A DNA stretch of 22,146 nt from CALRBF01 sp041164045. Lineage in GTDB: Bacteria > Patescibacteriota > Minisyncoccia > SW-4-49-11. The first letter of the stretch is position 1. Each line of letters starts with the position of its first letter. The notes beneath the pieces are model-generated. The model searched no databases, had not been told where the DNA came from, and was given only the letters and a program-made list of their open reading frames with translations. Of this stretch, positions 1-8,057 are shown one piece after another. The stretch is taken from positions 1 to 22,146 of the forward strand of contig JBEAQD010000035.1 in NCBI GenBank assembly GCA_041164045.1. Reading direction: 5' to 3'. The position numbers were made by a program, and so were the translations under genes.

Positions 1-1481
1 ATAGACTGCTCTTTGTTAGTAGCTTTGTCCTTAGCTGTAACTTTCAAGATTCCATTAGCATCAATATCAAAGGTAACTTCAATTTGAGGAATTCCTCTTG
101 GTGCTGGTGGAATTCCATCTAAGATAAATCTTCCTAATGATTTGTTATCTTTAGCAAATTCTCTCTCTCCCTGAACAATATTGATATCTACGGATGGCTG
201 ATTATCGCTAGCTGTTGAGAATATTTGAGATTTTGAAACTGGAACTGTAGTATTTCGCTCAATAATTTTAGTAGCGACACCTCCCATTGTCTCAATTCCA
301 AGAGACAATGGAGTTACATCTAATAATAAGACATCTTTGACATCTCCCTGAAGAATTCCTCCTTGAATTCCAGCTCCAATAGCTACAACTTCATCTGGGT
401 TAATACCTTTATTGGCTTCTTTTCCAAATAATTCTTTCACAAATTCTTGAATAGCTGGCATTCTAGTTTGCCCTCCAACAAGAATTACTTCTTCTATATC
501 TTCTTTTTTGAACCCTGCATCAGCTAAAGCTTTCTCACAAGGAGCTTTAGTTCGCTCAATTAAATCCTTGACTAATTCTTCCAATTTAGCTCTAGTTAAT
601 TGAATATTAAGATGTTTTGGTCCAGTCTCATCATTAGCAATAAATGGAATACTGATTTCAGTTTGAAGAGAGCTAGACAACTCAATTTTAGCTTTCTCAG
701 CAGCTTCTTTTAGTCTTTGAATAGCTAGACTATCTCCTGATAGGTCAATTCCTTGGTCTTTTTTGAATTCACTTAATAAGAAATCCATTATTCTTTGGTC
801 AAGGTCATCTCCTCCTAAGTGAGTATCTCCATTGGTAGATCTTACCTCAATAGTGTCTTCTGATACTTCCAGTACAGATACATCAAATGTTCCACCTCCA
901 AAGTCATAAACTACAATTTGCTGATCTTTTTTCTTATCAAAACCATAAGCTAAAGCAGCGGCAGTTGGCTCATTGATAATTCTTTTTACATCAAGACCGG
1001 CGATTTTACCAGCGTCTTTAGTAGCTTTTCTCTGAGCATCATCAAAATAAGCTGGTACAGTAATCACAGCTTCAGTCACTGGAGCTCCTAATTTTGCCTC
1101 AGCATCAGCCTTGAGTTTTTGTAAGACAATAGCTGCGATTTCAGCAGGTTGCTTCCACTCTTCTCCAAGTTTAATCTCAACTCCACCGTTAGAAGCTCCT
1201 CTAATTTCATAAGGTAATAGAGCTTTGTCTTTCTGAACTTCAGGATCAGAAAAGTTTCTACCAATCAATCTTTTGGCTGAGAAAATTGTATTCTTAGGAT
1301 TTACAACACCTTGTCTTTTAGCTACAATTCCAACCAATCGCTCACCGCTTTTGGATACTGCAACTATAGAGGGAGTTGTGCGACTTCCTTCAGAATTTTC
1401 TAAAATTTTATGAGAACCTCCTTCAATCACAGCTACTGCTGAATTAGTAGTTCCAAGGTCAATACCAATAATTTTACTCAT
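1..1481 (-). CDS. dnaK: Molecular chaperone DnaK (Hsp70), C-terminus cut by window edge
   Basis: ATP-dependent cytosolic chaperone that cycles on unfolded polypeptides with DnaJ and GrpE. The ATG is at 1481 and 493 codons are present, so the whole nucleotide-binding domain and most of the substrate-binding beta domain are here; the C-terminal lid lies beyond position 1. Translating the minus strand gives MSKIIGIDLGTTNSAVAV (phosphate loop 1), ITVPAYFDDAQRKAT, the INEPTAAALAYG motif, VYDFGGGTFDVSVLE (phosphate loop 2), VILVGGQTRMPAIQ (adenosine loop), then the linker-proximal DVTPLSLGIETMGG and GIPQIEVTFDIDANGIL of the substrate domain. No Shine-Dalgarno is visible (only a weak GAAG next to the start). 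Expression is probably controlled by HrcA through the CIRCE element upstream. No grpE or dnaJ lies upstream, so it is the first gene of its transcript. Confidence 0.98.
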   Translation of the reverse strand, partial: MSKIIGIDLGTTNSAVAVIEGGSHKILENSEGSRTTPSIVAVSKSGERLVGIVAKRQGVVNPKNTIFSAKRLIGRNFSDPEVQKDKALLPYEIRGASNGGVEIKLGEEWKQPAEIAAIVLQKLKADAEAKLGAPVTEAVITVPAYFDDAQRKATKDAGKIAGLDVKRIINEPTAAALAYGFDKKKDQQIVVYDFGGGTFDVSVLEVSEDTIEVRSTNGDTHLGGDDLDQRIMDFLLSEFKKDQGIDLSGDSLAIQRLKEAAEKAKIELSSSLQTEISIPFIANDETGPKHLNIQLTRAKLEELVKDLIERTKAPCEKALADAGFKKEDIEEVILVGGQTRMPAIQEFVKELFGKEANKGINPDEVVAIGAGIQGGILQGDVKDVLLLDVTPLSLGIETMGGVATKIIERNTTVPVSKSQIFSTASDNQPSVDINIVQGEREFAKDNKSLGRFILDGIPPAPRGIPQIEVTFDIDANGILKVTAKDKATNKEQS

Positions 1482-1509
1482 ACTTCAATATATTAATTTT
1501 TACATATTC

Positions 1510-1539
1510 ATTATATAACAATTAGCAGTCTATTGTCAA
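1510..1539 (-). promoter_or_regulatory. Consensus housekeeping promoter of dnaK
   Basis: On the minus strand there is a perfect -35 box TTGACA (1539-1534), an 18-nt spacer and a perfect -10 box TATAAT (1515-1510). The predicted start is near 1503, giving a leader of about 22 nt before the dnaK ATG. The -35 box lies inside the spacer of the CIRCE operator, so a bound repressor would directly block RNA polymerase. Confidence 0.85.
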
Positions 1540-1548
1540 GAGTGCTAA
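1522..1548 (-). promoter_or_regulatory. CIRCE operator (HrcA binding site)
   Basis: Read on the minus strand, TTAGCACTC (1548-1540), a 9-nt spacer and GACTGCTAA (1530-1522). The CIRCE consensus is TTAGCACTC-N9-GAGTGCTAA, so one arm is perfect, the other has a single G-to-C change, and the spacer length is exact. HrcA is the known repressor of CIRCE-controlled chaperone genes; hrcA itself is not in the window. Confidence 0.93.
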
Positions 1549-1566
1549 TGATGTTAATTCACCAAT

Positions 1567-2334
1567 CTAAATTTTAAATGCTTCTTTAGCATTATTATCC
1601 AAAATATTAATTAATTCCTGGTATTCTACTTGCCTCAAATTAGCAATTTGCATAATATTATATTCTAAAAATAAAGGAGTATTCTGCTTCCCTCTATGTG
1701 GGGCTGGAGCGAGATAAGGAGAATCTGTCTCTACTAATAACCTGTTCTCTGGAACAATTTTGACAGCTTCTTGAATATCTGTTGAATTTTTAAATGTAAT
1801 AATCCCAGAAAATGAAAAATATATGGTATGGGCTAGCTCAGTAAATTTATTTACCCAAAACACATCTCCAGTAAAACAATGTAAAATTATAACTAAATCT
1901 TTATATTCTGACAAAACACGATAAGTATCCTCAAAGGAATCTCTAGTGTGTATAATAATTGGTTTATTATATTTTAATGCTAAGTCTAAATGTAGTCTAA
2001 ATAAATTTTCTTGTTGTTCTTTAGCTTCTAGAGACTGATGATAATAAAAATCAAATCCACATTCTCCAATTGCAGACAAATATTCACTAGACAATATATT
2101 ATCCATCTCTTGCTTGACAGTATTAATATCAATCACTTCATATTCATGGGGATGTACTCCTAATGAAGGATATAGAAAATCATAATCTTTAGCAAGTTTT
2201 ATGGCTTCTATACTGTCTTCTATACTAGTTCCTACTAATATTGCTTGAATATTATTTTGTTTTAATTGAGATAAAATTTCTCCTCGGTTATTATCAAATT
2301 CTTTGGAATGTAGATGACAATGAGTATCAATCAT
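1567..2334 (-). CDS. tatD: TatD-family metal-dependent hydrolase / DNase
   Basis: Cytosolic TIM-barrel metallohydrolase of the TatD family; members act as 3'-5' exonucleases or DNases, and the exact substrate here is unknown. At 255 aa it has the usual family length. All expected metal ligands are present: the D-T-H-C-H motif with H5 and H7, E91 in AIGECGFDFYY, H129 in IIIHTRDS, H152 in LHCFTG, and D204 in VETDSPYLAP. Its ATG overlaps the stop of the upstream PBP1A gene by one base (TAATG), so translational coupling is likely; no Shine-Dalgarno is seen. It appears to be the last gene of the long minus-strand operon. No intrinsic terminator is visible between it and dnaK. Confidence 0.95.
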   Translation of the reverse strand: MIDTHCHLHSKEFDNNRGEILSQLKQNNIQAILVGTSIEDSIEAIKLAKDYDFLYPSLGVHPHEYEVIDINTVKQEMDNILSSEYLSAIGECGFDFYYHQSLEAKEQQENLFRLHLDLALKYNKPIIIHTRDSFEDTYRVLSEYKDLVIILHCFTGDVFWVNKFTELAHTIYFSFSGIITFKNSTDIQEAVKIVPENRLLVETDSPYLAPAPHRGKQNTPLFLEYNIMQIANLRQVEYQELINILDNNAKEAFKI

Positions 2335-5114
2335 TATTTAATAATTTTATTACTAGTTGTAACATTACCCGATGTATCTGTGGCTTTGAGATAAAAACTA
2401 AAGTTACTAATTCCAGCTGGTGGTTTATAATTATATGTAAATGTCTTAGGGGCTGTTGTTGGTTTTTTGAGAATAATTAACTGCCCCTGAATATCATCAT
2501 AAAATTCTACTTGAGCCACTCCCTGAACATCTGTCACATTAGCTGATAGTATGAAGCCTGTAACAGCATCTCCTGACACATTAAAGCTTTCGACCAATGG
2601 GCTAACTGAATCTAATTTGATATTAAGATTAATTGTAGTCTCAGATTTATTTAAATAAATATCAAAGGCTCTGACTGTGAGTTTTTTATCTCCACCCGAA
2701 GGAGAGATAATGGTTTGATTAATATCACCAGATTCAGTAGAAAGTACAGCAACATCATCTATATATATATCTACCTGTTTCAAACCTTGAGGAGCGGTAA
2801 CTTTAATATCTAAAGGAATACTATTACCATTAATTGTGCTTCCTTTTGTAGGACTGTTTATAATAATATTAGGTTTATTATCTTCTGTATATACATTATC
2901 TCTATCATCAGGAATATTAGTAATATAGCCTTTTGACCTAGCCCAAGCTAAGACTGGTTTTTCCCAATTATCAAATTGAGGATCTTCCTGTGGTTTCTTA
3001 GGCCACTCACCCAAAATATCATCTAGTTTAACATAGTATAATTCACTGTGTACGGTTTTTACCTCTCTTTCTTCGATTAATTCTGGTGGTGTAGCATCAG
3101 TAGCAATTTTACCAGTAGCCCTATTGATCTTAAGTTTTTGATTGTACTCAAAGCCACCTGTATTAACCATAGGCTTATTACCTCTTTTTATTTCAGGTTT
3201 TGTAAATTGACCTGGCTTTCTACCGCTAGCAATAGCCTCTTTCATAAATCTATTCCAAATTGGTGAGGCTACAACTGATCCATCAGCTCCATTTCTCATA
3301 GGCTTATTATCATTACGTCCAACCCAAACTCCTGCTACTAAGTTAGTGGTATAACCTACCGTAAGAGCATCTCTAAATTCCTGACTAGTACCAGTCTTAG
3401 CAGCAGAATCTACTCCAGGTATATTAAGATTATTTGTAAATCCAAATACTGGTGACCTTGCATTATTATCAGCTAGAATATCAGTAATTTGTCTTGCAAC
3501 ATTAGCATCCAAAACCTGCTTTTCATCTCTCTCCCAAGAATACAATACCTCTCCTGATGTACTAGTTACTTTCATTAATGGAGTAATTTTATTAAATTTA
3601 CCATCATTGGCAAAAGCCGAGTATGAACCAAAATGTTCTAATAGTTTCAACTCAGCTCCACCTAAAGCCATAGCTAAACCAGATTTTCTATCTCTTGTAT
3701 AATCAGTAATACCTAATTTGCCACCTAATTCTAAAGTATCTTTAATACCAGCCAAATATAAAGCTTTTACAGCTGGAACATTCAAAGATGTTGCCAACGC
3801 TCTTCTTACACTCACAGGACCATTAAACTGCATATTGAAGTTATTTGGCTCATAGGCTGGAAGACCTGGAGTTGTCTCAAAATTTGTTGGTAAATCAAAG
3901 AGATATGAGTCAGGATTATAACCTTTAGAAAAAGCTTGTGCATAAACTAGAGGTTTTATAGATGATCCTGGTGATTGTTGAGTAGTTAATACATTAACAT
4001 TACCATCCTCATCAGTATTAAAGTAATCTTTAGACCCAACTAAAGCTAATATATCTCCATTAGTAGGATCAATAGCACTTAATGCTCCGTTTCTAGTATC
4101 ATATCTGGATCTAGTTTTTTCAATTTCCTCCTTTACCACCTTCTCAGCTATTTGCTGTAAATTCCAATCTAATGTGGTCTGAACTTTCAACCCTCCTTGC
4201 TCTAATACTTCCTCTCCAAATTTTTCAGCTAATTTTTCTCTTACATAGAATACAAAATGAGGAGCTTTAATATTCTGTGCAAATGGTTTGATAGTTAATT
4301 TCTGTTCTTTTTGCTGATTATAAGTTTCCTCATCAATATAACCCTGTTCTCTCATCTTTAGCAACACAAATTGCTGTCGTGCTTCTAATTTTTCAAAATT
4401 AGAACCATATGGTGAATAAAAAGTAGGTCTTTGTATAATAGCAGCCAACATTGCAGCTTGATAAGGCTCTAGATCCATAGGTTTTTTACCAAAGAAGTTT
4501 TGGGAAGCTGATTCAACCCCATAAATATTTCCTCCAAATGGGATTTCATTCAAGTAAAAAGCTATAATTTCATCTTTGGAATATTTTTGTTCAATTTGAA
4601 TAGCCAATATAGCTTCTCGAATTTTTCGCATTATAGACCTATCGCTAGTCAATAAAGCATTTTTGACAAATTGTTGAGTAATCGTAGAACCTCCTCCACC
4701 AACTCCCTTACCAGTAACATTTTGAAATGCTGCTCTTACAATAGCAGTTGGTCTAACACCCCAATGATTATAAAACTCCTGATCCTCTATGGATATAAAA
4801 GCTTGCTTTAAAATATCTGGAATTTGGTCTTCTGGAATAATAGTACGATTCTCATTGCCAGAAATCTCATACAATAACTCCTGTCCAGTTCTATCATATA
4901 TTTGAGTAGATTGAATAATTTTTCTATCATCCAAATTAACAACACTAGGTAAATCTCGGGCTACATAAGCATATAACCCTATAAAGGAAATTAAAAATAA
5001 AACTAAAAGCCCAAGTAATCCCCTATATGTAATTTTTACCCACTTTTTACTCCAAAGTGATGGTTTTTTATAAACCACTTTTTTTAAATCCTTAGATTTT
5101 TTTTTGCTAGTCAT
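2334..5114 (-). CDS. Bifunctional class A penicillin-binding protein (PBP1A) with C-terminal Ig-like tail
   Basis: Builds peptidoglycan outside the membrane: polymerises glycan strands from lipid II (GT51) and cross-links them (transpeptidase). Order in the 926 residues: basic cytoplasmic tail (1-31), one membrane anchor (about 32-52), GT51 domain (about 70-250) with catalytic E110 in SIEDQEFYNHWG, STITQQFVKN (143-152) and FYLNEIPFGGNIYG (186-199), then the transpeptidase with nucleophile S384 in SSIK, the SLN motif at 443-445 and KTGT at 573-576. Residues about 745-926 form one or two beta-rich Ig-like or Big-like modules ending in a typical ATDTSGN strand motif, so the protein is longer than a minimal PBP1A. 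It follows the DksA-like gene by 29 nt and overlaps tatD by one base. No Shine-Dalgarno precedes the ATG. Confidence 0.96.
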   Translation of the reverse strand: MTSKKKSKDLKKVVYKKPSLWSKKWVKITYRGLLGLLVLFLISFIGLYAYVARDLPSVVNLDDRKIIQSTQIYDRTGQELLYEISGNENRTIIPEDQIPDILKQAFISIEDQEFYNHWGVRPTAIVRAAFQNVTGKGVGGGGSTITQQFVKNALLTSDRSIMRKIREAILAIQIEQKYSKDEIIAFYLNEIPFGGNIYGVESASQNFFGKKPMDLEPYQAAMLAAIIQRPTFYSPYGSNFEKLEARQQFVLLKMREQGYIDEETYNQQKEQKLTIKPFAQNIKAPHFVFYVREKLAEKFGEEVLEQGGLKVQTTLDWNLQQIAEKVVKEEIEKTRSRYDTRNGALSAIDPTNGDILALVGSKDYFNTDEDGNVNVLTTQQSPGSSIKPLVYAQAFSKGYNPDSYLFDLPTNFETTPGLPAYEPNNFNMQFNGPVSVRRALATSLNVPAVKALYLAGIKDTLELGGKLGITDYTRDRKSGLAMALGGAELKLLEHFGSYSAFANDGKFNKITPLMKVTSTSGEVLYSWERDEKQVLDANVARQITDILADNNARSPVFGFTNNLNIPGVDSAAKTGTSQEFRDALTVGYTTNLVAGVWVGRNDNKPMRNGADGSVVASPIWNRFMKEAIASGRKPGQFTKPEIKRGNKPMVNTGGFEYNQKLKINRATGKIATDATPPELIEEREVKTVHSELYYVKLDDILGEWPKKPQEDPQFDNWEKPVLAWARSKGYITNIPDDRDNVYTEDNKPNIIINSPTKGSTINGNSIPLDIKVTAPQGLKQVDIYIDDVAVLSTESGDINQTIISPSGGDKKLTVRAFDIYLNKSETTINLNIKLDSVSPLVESFNVSGDAVTGFILSANVTDVQGVAQVEFYDDIQGQLIILKKPTTAPKTFTYNYKPPAGISNFSFYLKATDTSGNVTTSNKIIK

Positions 5115-5143
5115 AGATAATCAATTCTATAGAATTAAAATCT

Positions 5144-5485
5144 TTATAAAACAGTTTCTTCTGCTTCAGGCAATATTTCTAATCTTCTCTCATCAATCAA
5201 CTCTCCAGTGTAAACATCTCTACCATAAGTCCCAGCCTCAATTCTCTCCAAAGCTCTATCAATAGCCTCTAAAGTTTCTTCTAGAGTACCTTCTACTAAA
5301 ATATCTCGTTCATAATTAGCCTGTTCTTGTATGTTATCTTCTTCATCATCGCTAATATTTTCATATTTAGCTTCATAACCCGAGGTTAGATTGTCCTTAA
5401 CAGCAACTGCATTAAGCTCAAATAAAATCCTATCTTTCTTTGCTAATAATTTTTGGCGATAATATTCTAATTTTTGTGAATCCAT
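5144..5485 (-). CDS. DksA/TraR-family protein lacking the zinc-finger cysteines
   Basis: DksA/TraR proteins enter the RNA polymerase secondary channel and modulate initiation. This 113-aa protein has a helical N-terminal half, an acidic tip (SDDEEDNIQEQ, about 45-55) that matches the DksA coiled-coil tip in position, and the family hallmark ALERIEAGTYG (about 78-88) followed by TGELIDERRLEILPEAEE. In that hallmark the canonical form has CxxCG after GTYG and two further cysteines at the end; here the first pair is D and T and the chain stops where the second pair would be, so no cysteine is present at all. The fold may be held without zinc. It lies 34 nt after the 253-aa membrane protein gene and 29 nt before PBP1A. 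Family assignment is firm; function is inferred. Confidence 0.85.
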   Translation of the reverse strand: MDSQKLEYYRQKLLAKKDRILFELNAVAVKDNLTSGYEAKYENISDDEEDNIQEQANYERDILVEGTLEETLEAIDRALERIEAGTYGRDVYTGELIDERRLEILPEAEETVL

Positions 5486-5519
5486 ATATTTAATAAGTTA
5501 TATCATATATTATACCATA

Positions 5520-6281
5520 TTAAGGCAAAGAAGTAAATATAAGACTTAATGACAAGATAAATACAAGTGATACTCTAGATAGTATTTGTTTAGAATTTAA
5601 TTTGCGCTGATAAATGTCTCTAAAGATTGAAACTGAAAACAAAAGATATGTTGTTAACAATATAGATTGTGTCAAATGAGTAAATGGTAAAATCCTTAGT
5701 CCAATAAATATTTGGGTTATACCCATAGCACCTATAGATGCAATTACAATATAATATTTAGCGTCAGTATTATATATCCACAAAATATATGTGATTATAT
5801 TAAAAGCTGATAAGAATGCCAAAACACTCAAAATAATAGGATGAATATTAGTAATAAATATAGCTCCAAATAAATATGCATAAGTTGCAAAAGACATAAA
5901 TACAATCCCAGACAACACTATCTGTCTCATAATTTCAGAGCTTTTATATTCTTCATTGGAAATAATATCTTGTACAAAAAACAGAGTCATCCCCAAAACT
6001 CCAACAATAACAAATAAAGGAATTGTATCACCCTTGATAACCTTCATAAATAAAATAGAAGCTATAATAAAGTGCAATGGTATCTGATAGAATCTAATTT
6101 TATATTTATATAACCAAAATAGATAAGCGAATAGAATTAAAAAACCAGCTAAACTAAATACACTAAATAGCTGGAATCTAGTTTGCAACATATAGAGATA
6201 GGTGGGAAAAAACAGAATTAAAAATACAATATTCCAAGTATTTTTATTTAAAACTATATTTAATACTTGATTAGATGACAT
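5520..6281 (-). CDS. Polytopic membrane protein of unknown function (253 aa)
   Basis: I do not recognise a named family. The protein is almost wholly hydrophobic, with about eight predicted membrane spans (for example around residues 17-35, 38-56, 66-80, 86-104, 118-140, 145-168, 174-192, 202-220 and a last one at 232-250), short polar loops such as NEEYKSSEIMRQ and a basic stretch RDIYQRKLNSKQ before the last span. There are no obvious catalytic motifs. It starts 3 nt after the stop of the ATPase gene, so the two are very probably co-transcribed and perhaps form part of one membrane complex with the 427-aa protein. No Shine-Dalgarno is visible. It could be a channel-like or scaffolding subunit; nothing in the sequence decides this. 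Confidence 0.75.
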   Translation of the reverse strand: MSSNQVLNIVLNKNTWNIVFLILFFPTYLYMLQTRFQLFSVFSLAGFLILFAYLFWLYKYKIRFYQIPLHFIIASILFMKVIKGDTIPLFVIVGVLGMTLFFVQDIISNEEYKSSEIMRQIVLSGIVFMSFATYAYLFGAIFITNIHPIILSVLAFLSAFNIITYILWIYNTDAKYYIVIASIGAMGITQIFIGLRILPFTHLTQSILLTTYLLFSVSIFRDIYQRKLNSKQILSRVSLVFILSLSLIFTSLP

Positions 6282-6284
6282 ATA

Positions 6285-8048
6285 TTATTTATCAAAATTA
6301 ATGGATTTACCTCTAGACATATCATTTTTTTTAATTTCTTTTTCTACCATTAAATTTGATTTTACCTCAATCAAAAGTTCGTCTACCAATGAGGATATAC
6401 TAAGACTAGTTTCTGTAGAAGATTGATTCAAACCTTTGAGTAATTTTTCTTTAATCAAATATTCTGAATCTCCATAAGGTGAAGTAGACCTGCTAAATAC
6501 TTCCTTCAGTTTTTTTGCCATAATGGGATTAGAATATTCTTGAACCTCAGATTTATCTGCTATATCTTGATTTTGTGCATTGGCTGGAGAAATCTCTTCA
6601 ACTTGAGTACTTTTTATTTCTTTATTATCTGTAGTAACTGTGTTATCAATTTTATTATTATAATATTTTTTATTCTGAGATAATTTATTATTAGATTTAG
6701 ATTGATTGATATTTTGATTAATATTTTCTATATTATTGGTTTTAAATTTATTTTTAGTATTTTTATTCACCTCATCTTCAGGAATTGATTTTTGAAGTGA
6801 AGACTTAGCTCTTCCATAAGTTTTACGGGAGAATTCTATGATTTTATATCTATTAGAAATAAGTTCTGGTTCAGGATCAGGCAAAGTATCAGCACTAAAT
6901 GGCTGACTGGTTACTCCGTCTATCATAAGTTTGAGGTAAATTTTCCATTTTGGCAAATTCACTAAATCCTCAATTGTAAGTACAGGAGTAAATTCTCTCT
7001 CCATAAATTCAGCATCTGCAGCTCCAATTCTAAATACCACAGTAGTTCCAACATTACCAAATACAGCTCCTCTAACCACTTCAGATAATTGCTCTACATA
7101 TTGGTGAGCCAAAATTAAGCTCAATCTATATTTACGGGCTTCGGATAAAATTTCAGCAAAAGAATCTGTTGAAAAATTCTGAAACTCATCAATATAAGCA
7201 TAAAAGTCTTGTCGTTCACTCTCTAGGATATCCACCCTACTCATAGCAGCTAATTGCATTTTGGTAATCATCATAGCTCCTAGTAATTGAGCTCCTCCTT
7301 CCCCTACTGCACCTTTGGAGAGATTCATAATTAGAATTTTTTTCTGGTCCATTATATCTCTCAAGTTAATAGAGGATTTAGCCTGTCCAATAATATTACG
7401 AATCAGCGGGGAGGAAGTAAATTGACCGACTTTATTCTGGATTGGAGAGATAGCCTCTACTAATAATTTATCAGTATATCCTTCAAATTCATTCAACCAA
7501 AATTGTTTAAGCACTGGGTCCTGCATTTTATATACAATATTAGCCCTAAAATTCTTATCTACCAAAATTCGCATTATATCTAATAATGTACTATTCTCAT
7601 TCTCTAATAAAGTTAGAATTGTATTCCTCAGAATATACTCTAATCTAGGTCCCCAAGAATCAGCCCAGATTTTTTTGAATACTCCAACAAGCCCATCAGC
7701 TACAATATGCCTCTGATTTTCTGACACATCACCAAGCACATTGAAAGCTATTGGATAATCCAAATCTTGGGGGTTAAAATAAACTACATCCTTTATTCTA
7801 TGCTCTGGGATATAATCCAATAGGGCATCAGCCACATCACCATGAGGATCTACGAAAGCTAAACCAGAGCCATTTCTAATATCAGAGACAGCCATATTCA
7901 GTAAAAGAGAGGTTTTACCCATTCCAGTTTTACCTATAATATGCATATGTCGCCTTCTATCGTCTCTTTTGATTCCAAAAAGCCTACCCTGACCATGAAA
8001 ATTGGTTTTGGCTAAAATAGTTATATCCTGATTATTATTAGAATTCAT
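6285..8048 (-). CDS. Type IV secretion/conjugation-like P-loop ATPase (VirD4/TraD/DUF87-like)
   Basis: A 587-aa RecA-fold ATPase of the HerA/VirB4/VirD4 superfamily, whose members move DNA or protein through membranes. Walker A is GKTGMGKTS (39-47), preceded by RRRHMHIIG; FVDPHGDVADALLDYIP (65-81) is typical of the secretion DNA-binding group; Walker B is FYAYIDEF (283-289, with D287 and E288), followed by a sensor-like LILAHQYVEQL (311-321). There are no transmembrane spans, so it probably docks on the membrane protein encoded 9 nt upstream. Residues about 430-500 are a low-complexity N/K-rich linker before a short helical C-terminus. The start has AAGGA only 3 nt from the ATG, the most Shine-Dalgarno-like sequence in the window. 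Whether it drives DNA uptake, export or something else cannot be read from the sequence. Confidence 0.88.
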   Translation of the reverse strand: MNSNNNQDITILAKTNFHGQGRLFGIKRDDRRRHMHIIGKTGMGKTSLLLNMAVSDIRNGSGLAFVDPHGDVADALLDYIPEHRIKDVVYFNPQDLDYPIAFNVLGDVSENQRHIVADGLVGVFKKIWADSWGPRLEYILRNTILTLLENENSTLLDIMRILVDKNFRANIVYKMQDPVLKQFWLNEFEGYTDKLLVEAISPIQNKVGQFTSSPLIRNIIGQAKSSINLRDIMDQKKILIMNLSKGAVGEGGAQLLGAMMITKMQLAAMSRVDILESERQDFYAYIDEFQNFSTDSFAEILSEARKYRLSLILAHQYVEQLSEVVRGAVFGNVGTTVVFRIGAADAEFMEREFTPVLTIEDLVNLPKWKIYLKLMIDGVTSQPFSADTLPDPEPELISNRYKIIEFSRKTYGRAKSSLQKSIPEDEVNKNTKNKFKTNNIENINQNINQSKSNNKLSQNKKYYNNKIDNTVTTDNKEIKSTQVEEISPANAQNQDIADKSEVQEYSNPIMAKKLKEVFSRSTSPYGDSEYLIKEKLLKGLNQSSTETSLSISSLVDELLIEVKSNLMVEKEIKKNDMSRGKSINFDK

Positions 8049-8057
8049 AAATCCTTT

